Of a DNA stretch of 64,000 nucleotides, positions 17,459 to 27,244 are shown piece by piece (position 1 is the stretch's first letter; each line of letters opens with the position of its first letter). A model generated the notes under the pieces. It was not told where the DNA came from, did not search any database, and saw nothing but the letters and a program-made list of their open reading frames with translations. Origin of the DNA: Bacillota bacterium (lineage in GTDB: Bacteria > Bacillota > Clostridia > Christensenellales > UMGS416). A program made the translations under genes and the position numbers. Where the stretch lies: positions 1-64,000 of the forward strand of contig JAEZSE010000014.1 in the NCBI GenBank assembly GCA_023421955.1. The letters run 5' to 3'.

Positions 17459-19372
17459 TTATAGAAGCTCTTCTGGACCTTTGACAATCCCGCCATCGAT
17501 CAGTGCAATCAGACTCAACAACGCACCCCAATGGTAAAACTTGTCGCTGTTGTGCACGCCGCAACCCCAGCCGGTGTCTCCGCTGTAGTTTTCGTGCACA
17601 TGGCCGTGGCCTCTCCACTCCTGCAGCAACAACGCAGCGCTCTTATTGGCCAAGTCCCGGCAGGGCTCCTCCAACCCATGCTTGCGCATGGCAAGATAGG
17701 CCAGGAAATTCACCGGCGCCCAGATGCGCCCGCGCCAGTAGTCCTGGTCGGGATATGCCGGATCGTTACGGGTGATGGCCGGCAGAATAAAGTCGCCCCA
17801 AAACTCCTGCGGGTTGTAGAAATGCTCCCGAATCATGCGCTCCGCATGACCGGCGCTTACGCGGTCACTGAACAATGCATAGAAATTGGTTGGCGAAAGC
17901 CTGCGGTGGAATTTGCCGGTATCGGTCCGTTTGTTCTGATAGATGCCGGTCTTCTCATCCCAGAGGGTCTCCAGCCCCTGTTTGACCAGTTCCGCCTGCT
18001 CACGCAGTTCCCCCTCCTCCGGCCTGCCCAACACCCGCGCCAAATCAGCCAGGCACTCGCAATCCAGCACATAGATGCCTGTGAGCCCCACATCAGCCAG
18101 GCACATCAAGTGGGCATGGCTGTCAAAGGGCACGCCGTCATACATGGGCGAGTTATCGAGGCCAGATTCAAGCGCAGCGCCCGCTGTGTCACCCACACAA
18201 TTGCGCTCCCAATCTGCGCCCAGATGCGGCTCATAGGGATGGGAGCCCCAGCATAACACATGGTCCGCAGTCATTCGGTGATCCCTCCACCAACGGTTCC
18301 ACAGGAGCAGGTCGTCAAACAATTCCTCCACCAGCCATCGGGTGCGCCAGCGGCGATAAATCTCCCGCACAGCCAGCGAGCCGACCGGCGGCTGAGATCG
18401 ATCTCGGCTTTTGTAGTCATTGGCTCCAGCAAAATTGGGGATGAAGCCGCGTTCGGTCATCTCCCGCGTGATCGCGACGGCATTGGCGCAAGCCAGATCC
18501 TCGTTGTCAACCATCGCCAGCATTGCAGCGAAGTAAGTATCCCAGCAGAATAGCACATAGCCGCCCCAATTGATGTTCCACAGCCTGCTGACCGGCGTGC
18601 ACACCTGGTCCTTCTCCGGCTCATAAATTGTATCCCACGCCACGCAGGTGCGCATTGCGCTGTAAAGCTCTGCCATATCTCCATAACTGTCCAGCGTGCC
18701 CGTCAGGGTTGCCCTTGCTTGCACCATCAACTCGGCCATCCGGCCCGCATCTATAAGCGAACCGGTGCTGACTGCCACCGGTCGGTCCAAACAGAGTGAG
18801 AAATAGGGCCCCGTAATGCCGGTGTTGAGTTCCTGGATTGGCTCGCCATCGGCAAACACATTCACGGTGCGGGTTGGCAACTCAGCCTGAAGGGTATTCC
18901 CCTCGCGGCGGACAGCACCAGGCCGATTCCAGAGCATCCCGAGCCCCACCAGCAGAGCCGGTGCCTTCTTGGGCGGCCGGTGCAGCGGCGTGACCAGCAG
19001 GTGCTGTTCGCCTTCCATCACTGCGCTTTGCACCAGGAGCTCCAGGCCGTCCTGCTTCCAATTGAGCTCCGTGTAGGCCCCGTCATAGCTGCGGGGGCCA
19101 GGGTGAATTTTTTCCTCATGGTCGCCGAAGCGCCCAATCAGTGACTCCAGCGTGACACGCCCGGTCTGATAATTCTTGACGCCTAGGCTGAGCGCCAGCC
19201 CCTCGGGCAGCAAAACATGGGAAAGCACGCTGCGGGTATTCCAGGTGTTCCAGCCCTGGGCCATACGGCTCATCATATCACGGGTTGCCATTGACACCTC
19301 ATCAAAATGCAGATTACGCCCATCATGGTAAGGCCGGGCAAATGGGGCTGTCAAGGCCATTCGATCAACCAT
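17459..19372 (-). CDS. GH63/trehalase-like (alpha/alpha)6 glycosidase
   Basis: A 637-residue enzyme with no signal peptide. An N-terminal beta-sandwich region (to about 230) is followed by an alpha/alpha toroid with motifs of the GH63/GH37/mannosylglycerate-hydrolase group: FCWDTYFAAML, FIPNFAGAND, LDNSPMYDG, and DQDYWRGRIWAPVNFLAYLAM. Family members act on alpha-glucosides, mannosylglycerate or related short saccharides by inversion; the substrate here is not determined. No good ribosome site precedes ATG 19372; homology starts around residue 35, and ATG 19291 is a possible alternative. It is divergent from a beta-helix protein, which suggests the two share a function. Confidence 0.75.
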   Translation of the reverse strand: MVDRMALTAPFARPYHDGRNLHFDEVSMATRDMMSRMAQGWNTWNTRSVLSHVLLPEGLALSLGVKNYQTGRVTLESLIGRFGDHEEKIHPGPRSYDGAYTELNWKQDGLELLVQSAVMEGEQHLLVTPLHRPPKKAPALLVGLGMLWNRPGAVRREGNTLQAELPTRTVNVFADGEPIQELNTGITGPYFSLCLDRPVAVSTGSLIDAGRMAELMVQARATLTGTLDSYGDMAELYSAMRTCVAWDTIYEPEKDQVCTPVSRLWNINWGGYVLFCWDTYFAAMLAMVDNEDLACANAVAITREMTERGFIPNFAGANDYKSRDRSQPPVGSLAVREIYRRWRTRWLVEELFDDLLLWNRWWRDHRMTADHVLCWGSHPYEPHLGADWERNCVGDTAGAALESGLDNSPMYDGVPFDSHAHLMCLADVGLTGIYVLDCECLADLARVLGRPEEGELREQAELVKQGLETLWDEKTGIYQNKRTDTGKFHRRLSPTNFYALFSDRVSAGHAERMIREHFYNPQEFWGDFILPAITRNDPAYPDQDYWRGRIWAPVNFLAYLAMRKHGLEEPCRDLANKSAALLLQEWRGHGHVHENYSGDTGWGCGVHNSDKFYHWGALLSLIALIDGGIVKGPEELL

Positions 19373-19509
19373 TATTCATGTAACTGATCTGAATCGGATA
19401 AGGTAACGTTATCTATTTATTCGTTATCAAATTGATGTAATATATATACAATTCCTATGTTCTCTGATACAGTATATTTAACAAATAAGTGCGTGTGCAG
19501 GAGGTGTTT

Positions 19510-21357
19510 ATGACCAACTTTGATTTGCTTCCGAATAACGTTACATTCGCATTCTGGGAAGACAGCACCAAGTATACGAAGACCTACTATGTCGCTCAGA
19601 ACGCGCCCAACGCCAGCGATGCAAACCCCGGCACCAGGGAGTTGCCGTTCAAAACGATTTCCAAAGCAGCGGAAATCCTGCAGCCCACTGAAAAAGTCGT
19701 CATTGACTCCGGTGTTTATGAGGAGTTTGTTCGCCCGGTGAACGGCGGCACAGGCCCAGATGGAATGATCTGCTACGAGGCAGCTCCGGGGGCCAAGGTG
19801 GTGATCAGCGGCGCAAGGGTTTGGAAAGCCGACTTTACCCGCTCGGAAGGCTGGGGAATGAGAGAATTCTCCTTTCGCCCGGCAGAAAAGTCCGACGAGA
19901 ACATCGTGATCTGGCACGGCACATTGCCCTTTGACCAGTTCATCGTGAGCAACCCCTTCTCGATGACGAATCTGCCGGCGCAGCGTTTCTCAGGCTGCGG
20001 GTTTTTGTTTCACAAGATGCCAAAGGAATCAGACTACAAACCGTTCATCCGCCGCCGTGGCATGCTCTTTTCAGACGGTCAGCCGCTTGTGCAGGTGAAT
20101 CACTATTATGAGCTTGCCAGCACCCCCGGCTCCTTCTGGCCGGAAGACAACGGCATCGACATCCACTTCCGGCTGGCCGATGATGGAGACCCAGCCAGCC
20201 ATACACTGACATTCACCTGCTGCGAGCAGCTTTTCTCGCCGAAAACTCCCTATCTGGCCTACATCCGCGTGAAAGGGCTCGGCTTCGAATACGTGGGCAA
20301 CGGCTTCCCCGGCTCGCAGCGCGGAGCGCTCTCCACCCATTGCGGCCACCACTGGATCATTGAGGACAATACCGTCCGCTGGTGCAATTCCATCGGCATC
20401 GATATGGGCCATGAGAACCCGATGCGGTCTTCCGAGCACTTCTCCGGCGGCCACATCGTCCGCAACAACCATGTGACCGACTGCGGCATCTGCGGCATCT
20501 GCGGTGTACCCTCCAAAAACGGCATGCAGGACCTGCTGGTGGAAAACAACCTGGTGGAAAACTGCTGCTGGCAGGACGCCGAATTCCTCTACGAATGCGC
20601 AGGCATCAAGATCCATGTGATGCAAAACAGCCTGATCCGCAACAACATCGTCAATAACACCATGTATGGCACCGGCATCTGGGCGGACTTTGCCAACCGC
20701 AACACCCGCATCACCGCCAACGTGGTAATGAACACGAAGCACACCATCTTCGGGGCGATCTTTGTGGAAGGTTCTCAGGTGGTGAACCTGGTGGATCACA
20801 ACGTGGTCTGGAAGGTGGGCGCGAACCCGCTGGGCGACCTGCCGCAGCGGACAGGCACCGGCGGCCACGGCCTCTATGAGCATGACTGCGACTACTTGCA
20901 CCTGACCAATAACATAATCATTGGCGCGGAAGGCTCCGGCGCGTTTCTGAATTACGGCGACCCGATCCGCGTGGTCGGGGGCCGGGGGCCGATGGGCATG
21001 AAGCACCGGGTGATCGGCAATCTGATTGCCGACTGCGGCTTCGCCATTGTGCTACCCAATGAGAAGAACTTCACCGATGAGAATGTGTTCGGCACGCTAA
21101 GGCACATCGGCCCCTTCCGCATCCGCCGCATTCAGACCGACTATGAGTGGATCAACCTGGAGGCGTGGCAGGAATTCCACGAGTGGGAGCTGAATGGCCT
21201 GCAGTGCGCCATTGAGGCCGAGGTGGATGAGGAGAAACTGGAGCTCGCCATCACACTGACGAACAAGGACAAGCGCATTGCAGAGAGGATTGACCTGCGA
21301 GACAAGGAGCGCCTGGCGGCGTTCATAGACGGCCTGGCGGCAAGGCTGAAGAACTGA
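19510..21357 (+). CDS. right-handed beta-helix protein (DUF1565-like)
   Basis: A 615-residue protein. The N-terminus has the DUF1565 pattern (YYVAQNAPNASDANPGTRELPFKTISKAA), followed by a long right-handed parallel beta-helix with many Asn-rich turns (VRNNHVTDCGICGI, VENNLVENC, IRNNIVNN, ITANVVMN, LTNNIIIG). This fold is used by polysaccharide lyases, hydrolases and epimerases. AGGAGGT precedes ATG 19510; the further upstream start is not needed. There is no signal peptide, which is unusual for a beta-helix polysaccharide enzyme and suggests action on imported oligosaccharides. The specific activity is unknown. Confidence 0.75.
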   Translation: MTNFDLLPNNVTFAFWEDSTKYTKTYYVAQNAPNASDANPGTRELPFKTISKAAEILQPTEKVVIDSGVYEEFVRPVNGGTGPDGMICYEAAPGAKVVISGARVWKADFTRSEGWGMREFSFRPAEKSDENIVIWHGTLPFDQFIVSNPFSMTNLPAQRFSGCGFLFHKMPKESDYKPFIRRRGMLFSDGQPLVQVNHYYELASTPGSFWPEDNGIDIHFRLADDGDPASHTLTFTCCEQLFSPKTPYLAYIRVKGLGFEYVGNGFPGSQRGALSTHCGHHWIIEDNTVRWCNSIGIDMGHENPMRSSEHFSGGHIVRNNHVTDCGICGICGVPSKNGMQDLLVENNLVENCCWQDAEFLYECAGIKIHVMQNSLIRNNIVNNTMYGTGIWADFANRNTRITANVVMNTKHTIFGAIFVEGSQVVNLVDHNVVWKVGANPLGDLPQRTGTGGHGLYEHDCDYLHLTNNIIIGAEGSGAFLNYGDPIRVVGGRGPMGMKHRVIGNLIADCGFAIVLPNEKNFTDENVFGTLRHIGPFRIRRIQTDYEWINLEAWQEFHEWELNGLQCAIEAEVDEEKLELAITLTNKDKRIAERIDLRDKERLAAFIDGLAARLKN

Positions 21358-21377
21358 TAGAACAGCAACGCTTTGAG

Positions 21378-21405
21378 AAAGCCCGGATTCACTCCGGGCT
21401 TTTCT
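21378..21405 (+). terminator. intrinsic terminator
   Basis: Stem AAAGCCCGGA/TCCGGGCTTT with loop TTCAC, followed by TTCTCTC. It ends the beta-helix protein gene. Confidence 0.8.
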
Positions 21406-21527
21406 CTCATATTAGGGCTTGTCCAAGACAGCCAAAGTGTTTATGATCCAAATAAGTGGTAAAATAGTGAATGTGCCGACGAATTATGACAAACACTGCA
21501 TGGACCTTAGCAACCAGGAGGTATGGC

Positions 21528-21794
21528 ATGGGCAATCGGGTTTACCGGTTCGACGCGGTGCTGCAAAAAGTCCCTGACATTGACGGAGCATATGTCGAGT
21601 TTCCATATGATGCCAAAGCGGAATTCGGAAAGGGGCGGGTCAAGGTGCACGCCACATTTGATGGCGTGCCCTACGACGGCATCCTCATCAAAATGGGCAC
21701 ACCCTGCCACATCATCGGCGTGCGGAAAGAGATCCGGAAGCAGATCGGGAAGCAGCCCGGAGACACGGTTGCGGTGACCATCGAGGAACTCTGA
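21528..21794 (+). CDS. DUF1905 domain protein
   Basis: A small 88-residue protein matching DUF1905: YRFDAVLQKVPDIDGAYVEF, then GRVKVHATFDGVPYDGIL and IRKQIGKQPGDTVAVTIEE. It folds as a small beta-barrel of unknown function that often accompanies YdeI-type proteins. AGGAGGT at 21516-21522 supports ATG 21528 over the upstream frame extension. It stands alone before the helicase gene. Confidence 0.8.
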   Translation: MGNRVYRFDAVLQKVPDIDGAYVEFPYDAKAEFGKGRVKVHATFDGVPYDGILIKMGTPCHIIGVRKEIRKQIGKQPGDTVAVTIEEL

Positions 21795-21898
21795 CGCACC
21801 CTAAGAACACGCTGGCCCATCTGACCCCTACTCATATCACATTGGACAGCTTGCAAGCCTATGGTAAAATAAACCTATTCCCAACCAGGGAGCGCGCC

Positions 21899-24800
21899 AT
21901 GAACACACTTGAGTTGTTCCACCCCCTCACCGCCCGGTGGTTTGCCGGCTCCCTCGGCGCACCCACGGCGGTGCAGGATGCTGCATGGCCGGAGATTGCC
22001 ACAGGCCGTCACACGCTGGTCTCCGCCCCCACCGGCACGGGCAAAACGCTCTCAGCCTTTCTGGTGTTCATTGACCGGCTGCTGGACGAGGCACGGCGGG
22101 GCGAGCTGCCGCAGCAGCTCCAGCTCATCTACATCTCGCCGCTCAAATCGCTAGCCGGAGACATCCGCGAAAACCTGCGCCGCCCGCTGGAAGGCATCTG
22201 GCGGGAGGAGCACGGCGGCAGCTCATTCCCTGGGGATAAACCCGGCGGCCTCGATATCATGATCCGCACAGGCGACACGCCGCAGAACGAGCGACGGCGC
22301 ATGATCAAAACACCGCCCCACATTTTGATCACCACGCCCGAATCTCTTTACCTGATGCTCACGGCCAAATCCAGCCAAGTCGTATTGAAAACTGCCCGTT
22401 GGATCATCATTGATGAGCTGCACGCACTGATCGATACCAAGCGCGGCGCCCACCTGATGCTCTCCATCGCGAGGCTGGACAGGCTTTGCGGCAAGCCGCT
22501 GCAGCGGGTGGGTCTTTCTGCCACGCTGGAGCCGCTATCTCTGGCAGCCGAATACCTGGCGCCCGATGAGGTTTCCATCGCCGCCCCGAAGATGCGCAAA
22601 AACGTAGAGCTTCGCGTGACCAGCCCCCTCACCGGCATGCGGCAGGTGAAGAAAGACCCGGTGTGGCAGGAAGTGGCCCGGTCGGTCTTTGAGCACTGCG
22701 AGGGCACCCGGAGCGTGATCGCTTTCGTGGAGGGCCGGGCCTATGCCGAAAAGCTGGCCTATTATGTCAACCAACTGGCCGGCGACGGCTTTGCCCGCAC
22801 ACACCACGGCAGCTTGTCAAAAGAGCAGAGATATGAGGTGGAGCATGCGCTGCGCGGCGGCAGCCTTCGGTTGTTGTGCGCCACGTCATCGATGGAGCTG
22901 GGCATTGACGTGGGTGATGTGGACCAGGTCTTCCAAATCGGCACGCCCCGCTCCATCTCCAGCACGATGCAGCGGCTGGGCCGGGCAGGCCACAACCCGA
23001 ACCGCACCAGCGTAATGCACATATTTCCAAGAGCCGCCGCCGACAGCCTTTACAGCGGCCTGGCCGCCGAGGTAGTCCGCCAGGGCGGCGTGGAGCACGC
23101 CCACCCCCCGCGCCTGTGCCTGGACGTGCTGGCCCAGCACCTGGTCTCCATGGCGGCGGACGGCGGCTACACCGTGGACGATGTGCTCGCCATCCTGCCC
23201 AGAGCCTACCCCTTCCGCGAAGTGACTGCCGACGATGTGCGCGCGGTGCTCCGGATGCTTGCAGGCGATGAAGAGCATGAGCGGGACATCCCTGCCCGGC
23301 CAAGGCTGTTGTATGACCGCATCCATGACCGGGTGGAGGGTGACCCCTACAGCCGCATGCTGGCCGTGTCGGCCGGCGGCACGATCCCGGACAAGGGGCT
23401 CTACGCCGTTCGAACAATGGATGGCGTGCGCCTTGGTGAGCTGGACGAGGAGTTTGTGTTTGAGGCCCGCAAGGGTGACAAGTTCTTGCTGGGCACCTTC
23501 GGCTGGCAGATCTCCGACATTAAGAAAGACACCGTGGTCGTAGTGCCCGCCACCACCAGCGGCGCAAGGCCGCCCTTCTGGAAAGGCGACATCAAGGGCC
23601 GGCGGATGAAAACCGGCATCGCCTACGGGCAGATCTTCCGCAGGCTTGCAGATGCCAACGAAGCTGGCAGCCTGCTTGACACGTTGCAGCAACTGGGGCT
23701 GGATGAGGTGGCCTCGCGGGATGCCGAAGACCTGCTGAAGCGCCAACTGGCCGCCACCGGTACGCTGGCCGATGACCGCACATTGCTTGTGGAGCACTAC
23801 AAAGACGAGGCCGGCAACCACCAAATGATGGTGCACTCGGTGTTTGGCAGGCAGGTGAACGAGCCGCTCTCCATCCTGGCGGCGGAAGCGGCCAAGCGCA
23901 TCACCGGCTCCAACATCAACTTCGTGGCCGACGACGACGGCATCCTGCTCTTCCCCTACGCCGACTGCCCGATGCCGGAGCGTCTGCTGCAGCAGATCGC
24001 GCCGGAGATGGCAGAGCGTGTGCTCTCGGCGGCGCTGCCGGCCACACCGGTCTATAATATGGCGTTCCGCTACAACGCGGCAAGGGCACTGATGACCGGC
24101 ATACGCAAGGCCAGCCGCCAGCCGCTTTGGGTGCAGCGCATGCGCAGCGCTGAGATGCTCGATTCGCTGGTGCGCAAACCCGACCACCCGCTGGTGCGGG
24201 AAACAAGGCGTGAGTGCCTGGAGGATTATTGGGACCTGCCCGGTGTGCTGACCGTGCTCCATGGAATCCGCGCCGGCACGATCCGCGTGACGGAGCTTTC
24301 GCTGGAGATCCCCTCGCCGCTGTCAATGCCGCTGCGGCGGCAGACCGAGGCGTCGATGATGTATGACTACACGCCCACGCCCGTAGGCATCCGTGTAGCC
24401 GCGCAGGAGGAACTGAGCAGGGCCAGCATGATCGCCCCGGAGCGGGGGCAACTTGAGCAGGCGTCCCAGCGGGCAAAGCTACCGGAAAACGAAAACCAGC
24501 TGCACTCGTTGCTGATGATTGAGGGGGATCTGGCCGCAGGCGAGCTGGCCGTGCCCTTTGAATGGCTGGAGGCGCTTGAGCGGGAAGGCCGGGCATGTTA
24601 TGTCGAGCCGGGGCTGTGGATTGCCGCAGAGCAAGTGGAAGAATATGACGCGGCGCTGACAGCCGGAGACCCGCAGGCGCGGGAGCGTATCACGCGCAGG
24701 CTGCTGCGTTATCGGGGCGTGCAGTCCACCGAACGGGTGGCCGAGCGTTACTTGTGGGCGGAAGAAGAGGCAAAGGCGGTGCTGGACGCGCTGTGCCGCG

Positions 24801-26035
24801 GCGGTTCTGCGGTGGAGTACGAGGGCCTCTTCTACCATGGGGAGCTATTTGACCGGGCGCAACGGGAGACTGTGCGGGCGCGCCGCAGGCAGATCCGCAC
24901 ATTGCCACCGGAACGCTATGCGGCGCTTCTGGCAAGCCGCGTGCGCGTGGCCGCGCCGAAAGAAGAGCAGTTGGAGGCGGCGCTCATCGCGCTCAGCGGC
25001 ATTCCCTTTCCTGCTGCTGCCTGGGAAAGCATGCTGTTACCAGCACGGGTGGCTGGATATAGGCCTGAATTGCTGGATGCACAACTTGCCAAAGGCAAGT
25101 TGTTCTGGAGGATGGGGCCTAACGGCAATATTTCATTCCACACCTATGATGATATCGACTGGGACGCCGATATGGCAGATCCGAGCATCGGGCTTGATGG
25201 TGAAGAAAGGATTATGTTTGACGCCTTGATCAAGCGTGGAGCGACCTTCGCCCATGGTCTTGCGCCCTTGCTGGGTGGCTTACCACCCACGGAGCCATTA
25301 ATGAGGCTTGCCGAGCTGGGTCTGGTCACAGCTGACAGTTTCATGCCCGTGCGGCAATGGGTCGACCAGGGAAAGCCAGACAACCGCCCGGTGCGGCAAA
25401 AGGTGAAATCGCGGGTGATGGCGATGACGACAGGCCGTTGGGAGATCGCACGCCCGCTGCTTGCGCTGCCCATCGAACGGCAACTGGAGCAGGTTTTCAC
25501 CCGCTCGTTGGTGCTATGTCGCGAGACGGCATTGGGCCTTAATTGGACTGAAGCGATGCAGACGCTCCGGCTGTGGGAATACACCGGCCGCGCCCGGAGA
25601 GGATACTTCATCGAGGGGATGTCCGGCATGCAGTTCATCCTGGACCGCGACTTTGCCGGTATCATGGCGGCGCTGGAGCAGCCGGACAACCAAATCCGTT
25701 GGCTGCATGCCTCCGACCCTGCCCAGCCCTGGGGGAAGCAATTGAAACACAAAGCTGGCAGTGAATTCCTCAATGTGCCAGGCACAGCAGTAGCACTGCG
25801 CGATGGATTGCCGGTGGCGGTGTTTGAGCAGCAGGGGAAAACACTCCGGGTGTTCGACATGGTCTCATTGCTCGAAACACTCCAAGTGTTCGCGCGCGAC
25901 TATCACACCCGGCGCATCTACCCCACTCTGCGGCGGCTCACCGTGCGGCAATATCCGCCAGAAGCTACCGAGGCGTTGAAACTTGGCGGATTCGAGCGTG
26001 AGATGCAGGACTTCGTGCTCTACCGCAGTTTGTAA
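21899..26035 (+). CDS. lhr: Lhr-type large superfamily 2 helicase
   Basis: A 1378-residue ATP-dependent helicase. RecA1 has Walker A APTGTGKT (residues 43-50), DELH (172-175) and the SATL motif (about 206-209). RecA2 has THHGSLSKEQR, ATSSMELGIDVGDVD and QRLGRAGHNPNR. A winged-helix/DEAD-associated region and a long C-terminal extension follow, in the order seen in bacterial Lhr proteins, which act in DNA repair. ATG 21899 with AGGGAG nearby is preferred to the frame start at 21842. The length is close to full-length Lhr, and the frame is intact. No partner gene is adjacent. Confidence 0.9.
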   Translation: MNTLELFHPLTARWFAGSLGAPTAVQDAAWPEIATGRHTLVSAPTGTGKTLSAFLVFIDRLLDEARRGELPQQLQLIYISPLKSLAGDIRENLRRPLEGIWREEHGGSSFPGDKPGGLDIMIRTGDTPQNERRRMIKTPPHILITTPESLYLMLTAKSSQVVLKTARWIIIDELHALIDTKRGAHLMLSIARLDRLCGKPLQRVGLSATLEPLSLAAEYLAPDEVSIAAPKMRKNVELRVTSPLTGMRQVKKDPVWQEVARSVFEHCEGTRSVIAFVEGRAYAEKLAYYVNQLAGDGFARTHHGSLSKEQRYEVEHALRGGSLRLLCATSSMELGIDVGDVDQVFQIGTPRSISSTMQRLGRAGHNPNRTSVMHIFPRAAADSLYSGLAAEVVRQGGVEHAHPPRLCLDVLAQHLVSMAADGGYTVDDVLAILPRAYPFREVTADDVRAVLRMLAGDEEHERDIPARPRLLYDRIHDRVEGDPYSRMLAVSAGGTIPDKGLYAVRTMDGVRLGELDEEFVFEARKGDKFLLGTFGWQISDIKKDTVVVVPATTSGARPPFWKGDIKGRRMKTGIAYGQIFRRLADANEAGSLLDTLQQLGLDEVASRDAEDLLKRQLAATGTLADDRTLLVEHYKDEAGNHQMMVHSVFGRQVNEPLSILAAEAAKRITGSNINFVADDDGILLFPYADCPMPERLLQQIAPEMAERVLSAALPATPVYNMAFRYNAARALMTGIRKASRQPLWVQRMRSAEMLDSLVRKPDHPLVRETRRECLEDYWDLPGVLTVLHGIRAGTIRVTELSLEIPSPLSMPLRRQTEASMMYDYTPTPVGIRVAAQEELSRASMIAPERGQLEQASQRAKLPENENQLHSLLMIEGDLAAGELAVPFEWLEALEREGRACYVEPGLWIAAEQVEEYDAALTAGDPQARERITRRLLRYRGVQSTERVAERYLWAEEEAKAVLDALCRGGSAVEYEGLFYHGELFDRAQRETVRARRRQIRTLPPERYAALLASRVRVAAPKEEQLEAALIALSGIPFPAAAWESMLLPARVAGYRPELLDAQLAKGKLFWRMGPNGNISFHTYDDIDWDADMADPSIGLDGEERIMFDALIKRGATFAHGLAPLLGGLPPTEPLMRLAELGLVTADSFMPVRQWVDQGKPDNRPVRQKVKSRVMAMTTGRWEIARPLLALPIERQLEQVFTRSLVLCRETALGLNWTEAMQTLRLWEYTGRARRGYFIEGMSGMQFILDRDFAGIMAALEQPDNQIRWLHASDPAQPWGKQLKHKAGSEFLNVPGTAVALRDGLPVAVFEQQGKTLRVFDMVSLLETLQVFARDYHTRRIYPTLRRLTVRQYPPEATEALKLGGFEREMQDFVLYRSL

Positions 26036-26161
26036 CCATTCTTCACCATCAAATCTAGGCCTTATGGTTTTTTACCTCTATGGCGTTACTTTCCATTTTT
26101 CGGTATAACCGCACAGCCTGGCGTAAAACTAATTCCCGATGCTGTTGTGTGGAGGGAAGAT

Positions 26162-27244
26162 ATGAAGAAGGTTGCGGCGTGGGTCATCATGCTGGTATTC
26201 GCATTGGGGTTGTGTGTAGGGTTATATTTTAACAAATCACAGGCCATTCAGACCTCCACCGCCGCGGTGCATGAGTTCACCACATTTATCGAGGGGGCGG
26301 GCGCGGTGAGCGCACCCACACAGGTGATTGTGACACCAATGGCAGGCACGGTGAAAGGTGTATCCGTTGAGGAAGGCCAATTCCTGAGGCAAGGCAGCCC
26401 GGTGCTGCAAATGGATGATGATATCCTGAAGCTCCAGCTGCAGGAAGCCCTGCTGGCGTTGAATGCCCAGAAAAAGTTATGGATCAAACAAAATGGCCAA
26501 TTAAGCCGCAAGCAACAGGAGGCTGCGATGCTGGCGGCTCAGCAGACAGGCTATGGCATTACCCAATTCAACGACGCAGCCAACGGGCAGAATGCCGAGG
26601 AAATAAGCTCCGAACAGGTGGATCTGGCCCGCGTCAAGGTGCAACAGGCCAGCAGGCTCATGAAGGATGCCACCGTGCTAAGCGCTCTGTCCGGTGTGGT
26701 GATGGATGTCACCGTCCGCCCGGGTGAGCTGGTTTCGGCCGGCACGAAGGCGGCCATCATTGCAGCGATGGACCAGGTGGAAATTGAATCGGTGTTCGCC
26801 GACCAGGATGCCGCTGATATCCAGCCCGGCATGGAGGTGGAGCTCTACGGCGGTTGTCTGGGTAGTGTAACAAGCGTCGGTGTTGTCACCCAAACAGCTC
26901 AAATGTCACAAAGCCAGCAGGCCCAGACCGGCCCGAAGAGTATGGCCGTGGTTCGAATAAAGCCGGAAAACGCATCGATGTTCAACCGCCTCGGGGCTTC
27001 AGTGGAACTGCGCGTGATCACCGGCAGGAAGACTGCCATGGGGGTGCCTATAGAAGCATTGGCACAGGATTCCTCCGGGCTGTTCGTTTATGTGATCCGC
27101 AATGGCCGGGCGTACCGCGCGCCGGTGGAAGTAGGCGTGCTGGACGAGACACACGCCGAAGTCAGATCCGGAATCCGGGCCGGAGATGTGCTGGCGCTAA
27201 ATCCCACGGAGCTTCGAAACGGCGAGCGGGTGAGCGTGTCATGA
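26162..27244 (+). CDS. MacA/HlyD-type efflux adaptor
   Basis: A 360-residue adaptor: one N-terminal membrane helix (about 3-22), a lipoyl half GTVKGVSVEEGQFLRQGSPVL, a helical hairpin, the second lipoyl half GVVMDVTVRPGELVSAGTKAA, then beta-barrel and membrane-proximal domains. GGAGGG precedes ATG 26162. It overlaps the following MacB-like gene by four bases (ATGA), so the two are a unit. No ATPase or outer component is adjacent. Confidence 0.85.
   Translation: MKKVAAWVIMLVFALGLCVGLYFNKSQAIQTSTAAVHEFTTFIEGAGAVSAPTQVIVTPMAGTVKGVSVEEGQFLRQGSPVLQMDDDILKLQLQEALLALNAQKKLWIKQNGQLSRKQQEAAMLAAQQTGYGITQFNDAANGQNAEEISSEQVDLARVKVQQASRLMKDATVLSALSGVVMDVTVRPGELVSAGTKAAIIAAMDQVEIESVFADQDAADIQPGMEVELYGGCLGSVTSVGVVTQTAQMSQSQQAQTGPKSMAVVRIKPENASMFNRLGASVELRVITGRKTAMGVPIEALAQDSSGLFVYVIRNGRAYRAPVEVGVLDETHAEVRSGIRAGDVLALNPTELRNGERVSVS

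Noticed and set aside
22886..24262. 458-codon open frame on the minus strand within the Lhr-type helicase gene
   Set aside because: It is a shadow of GC-rich coding sequence: His/Arg/Gly-rich, no family resemblance, and fully antisense to a well-supported helicase.
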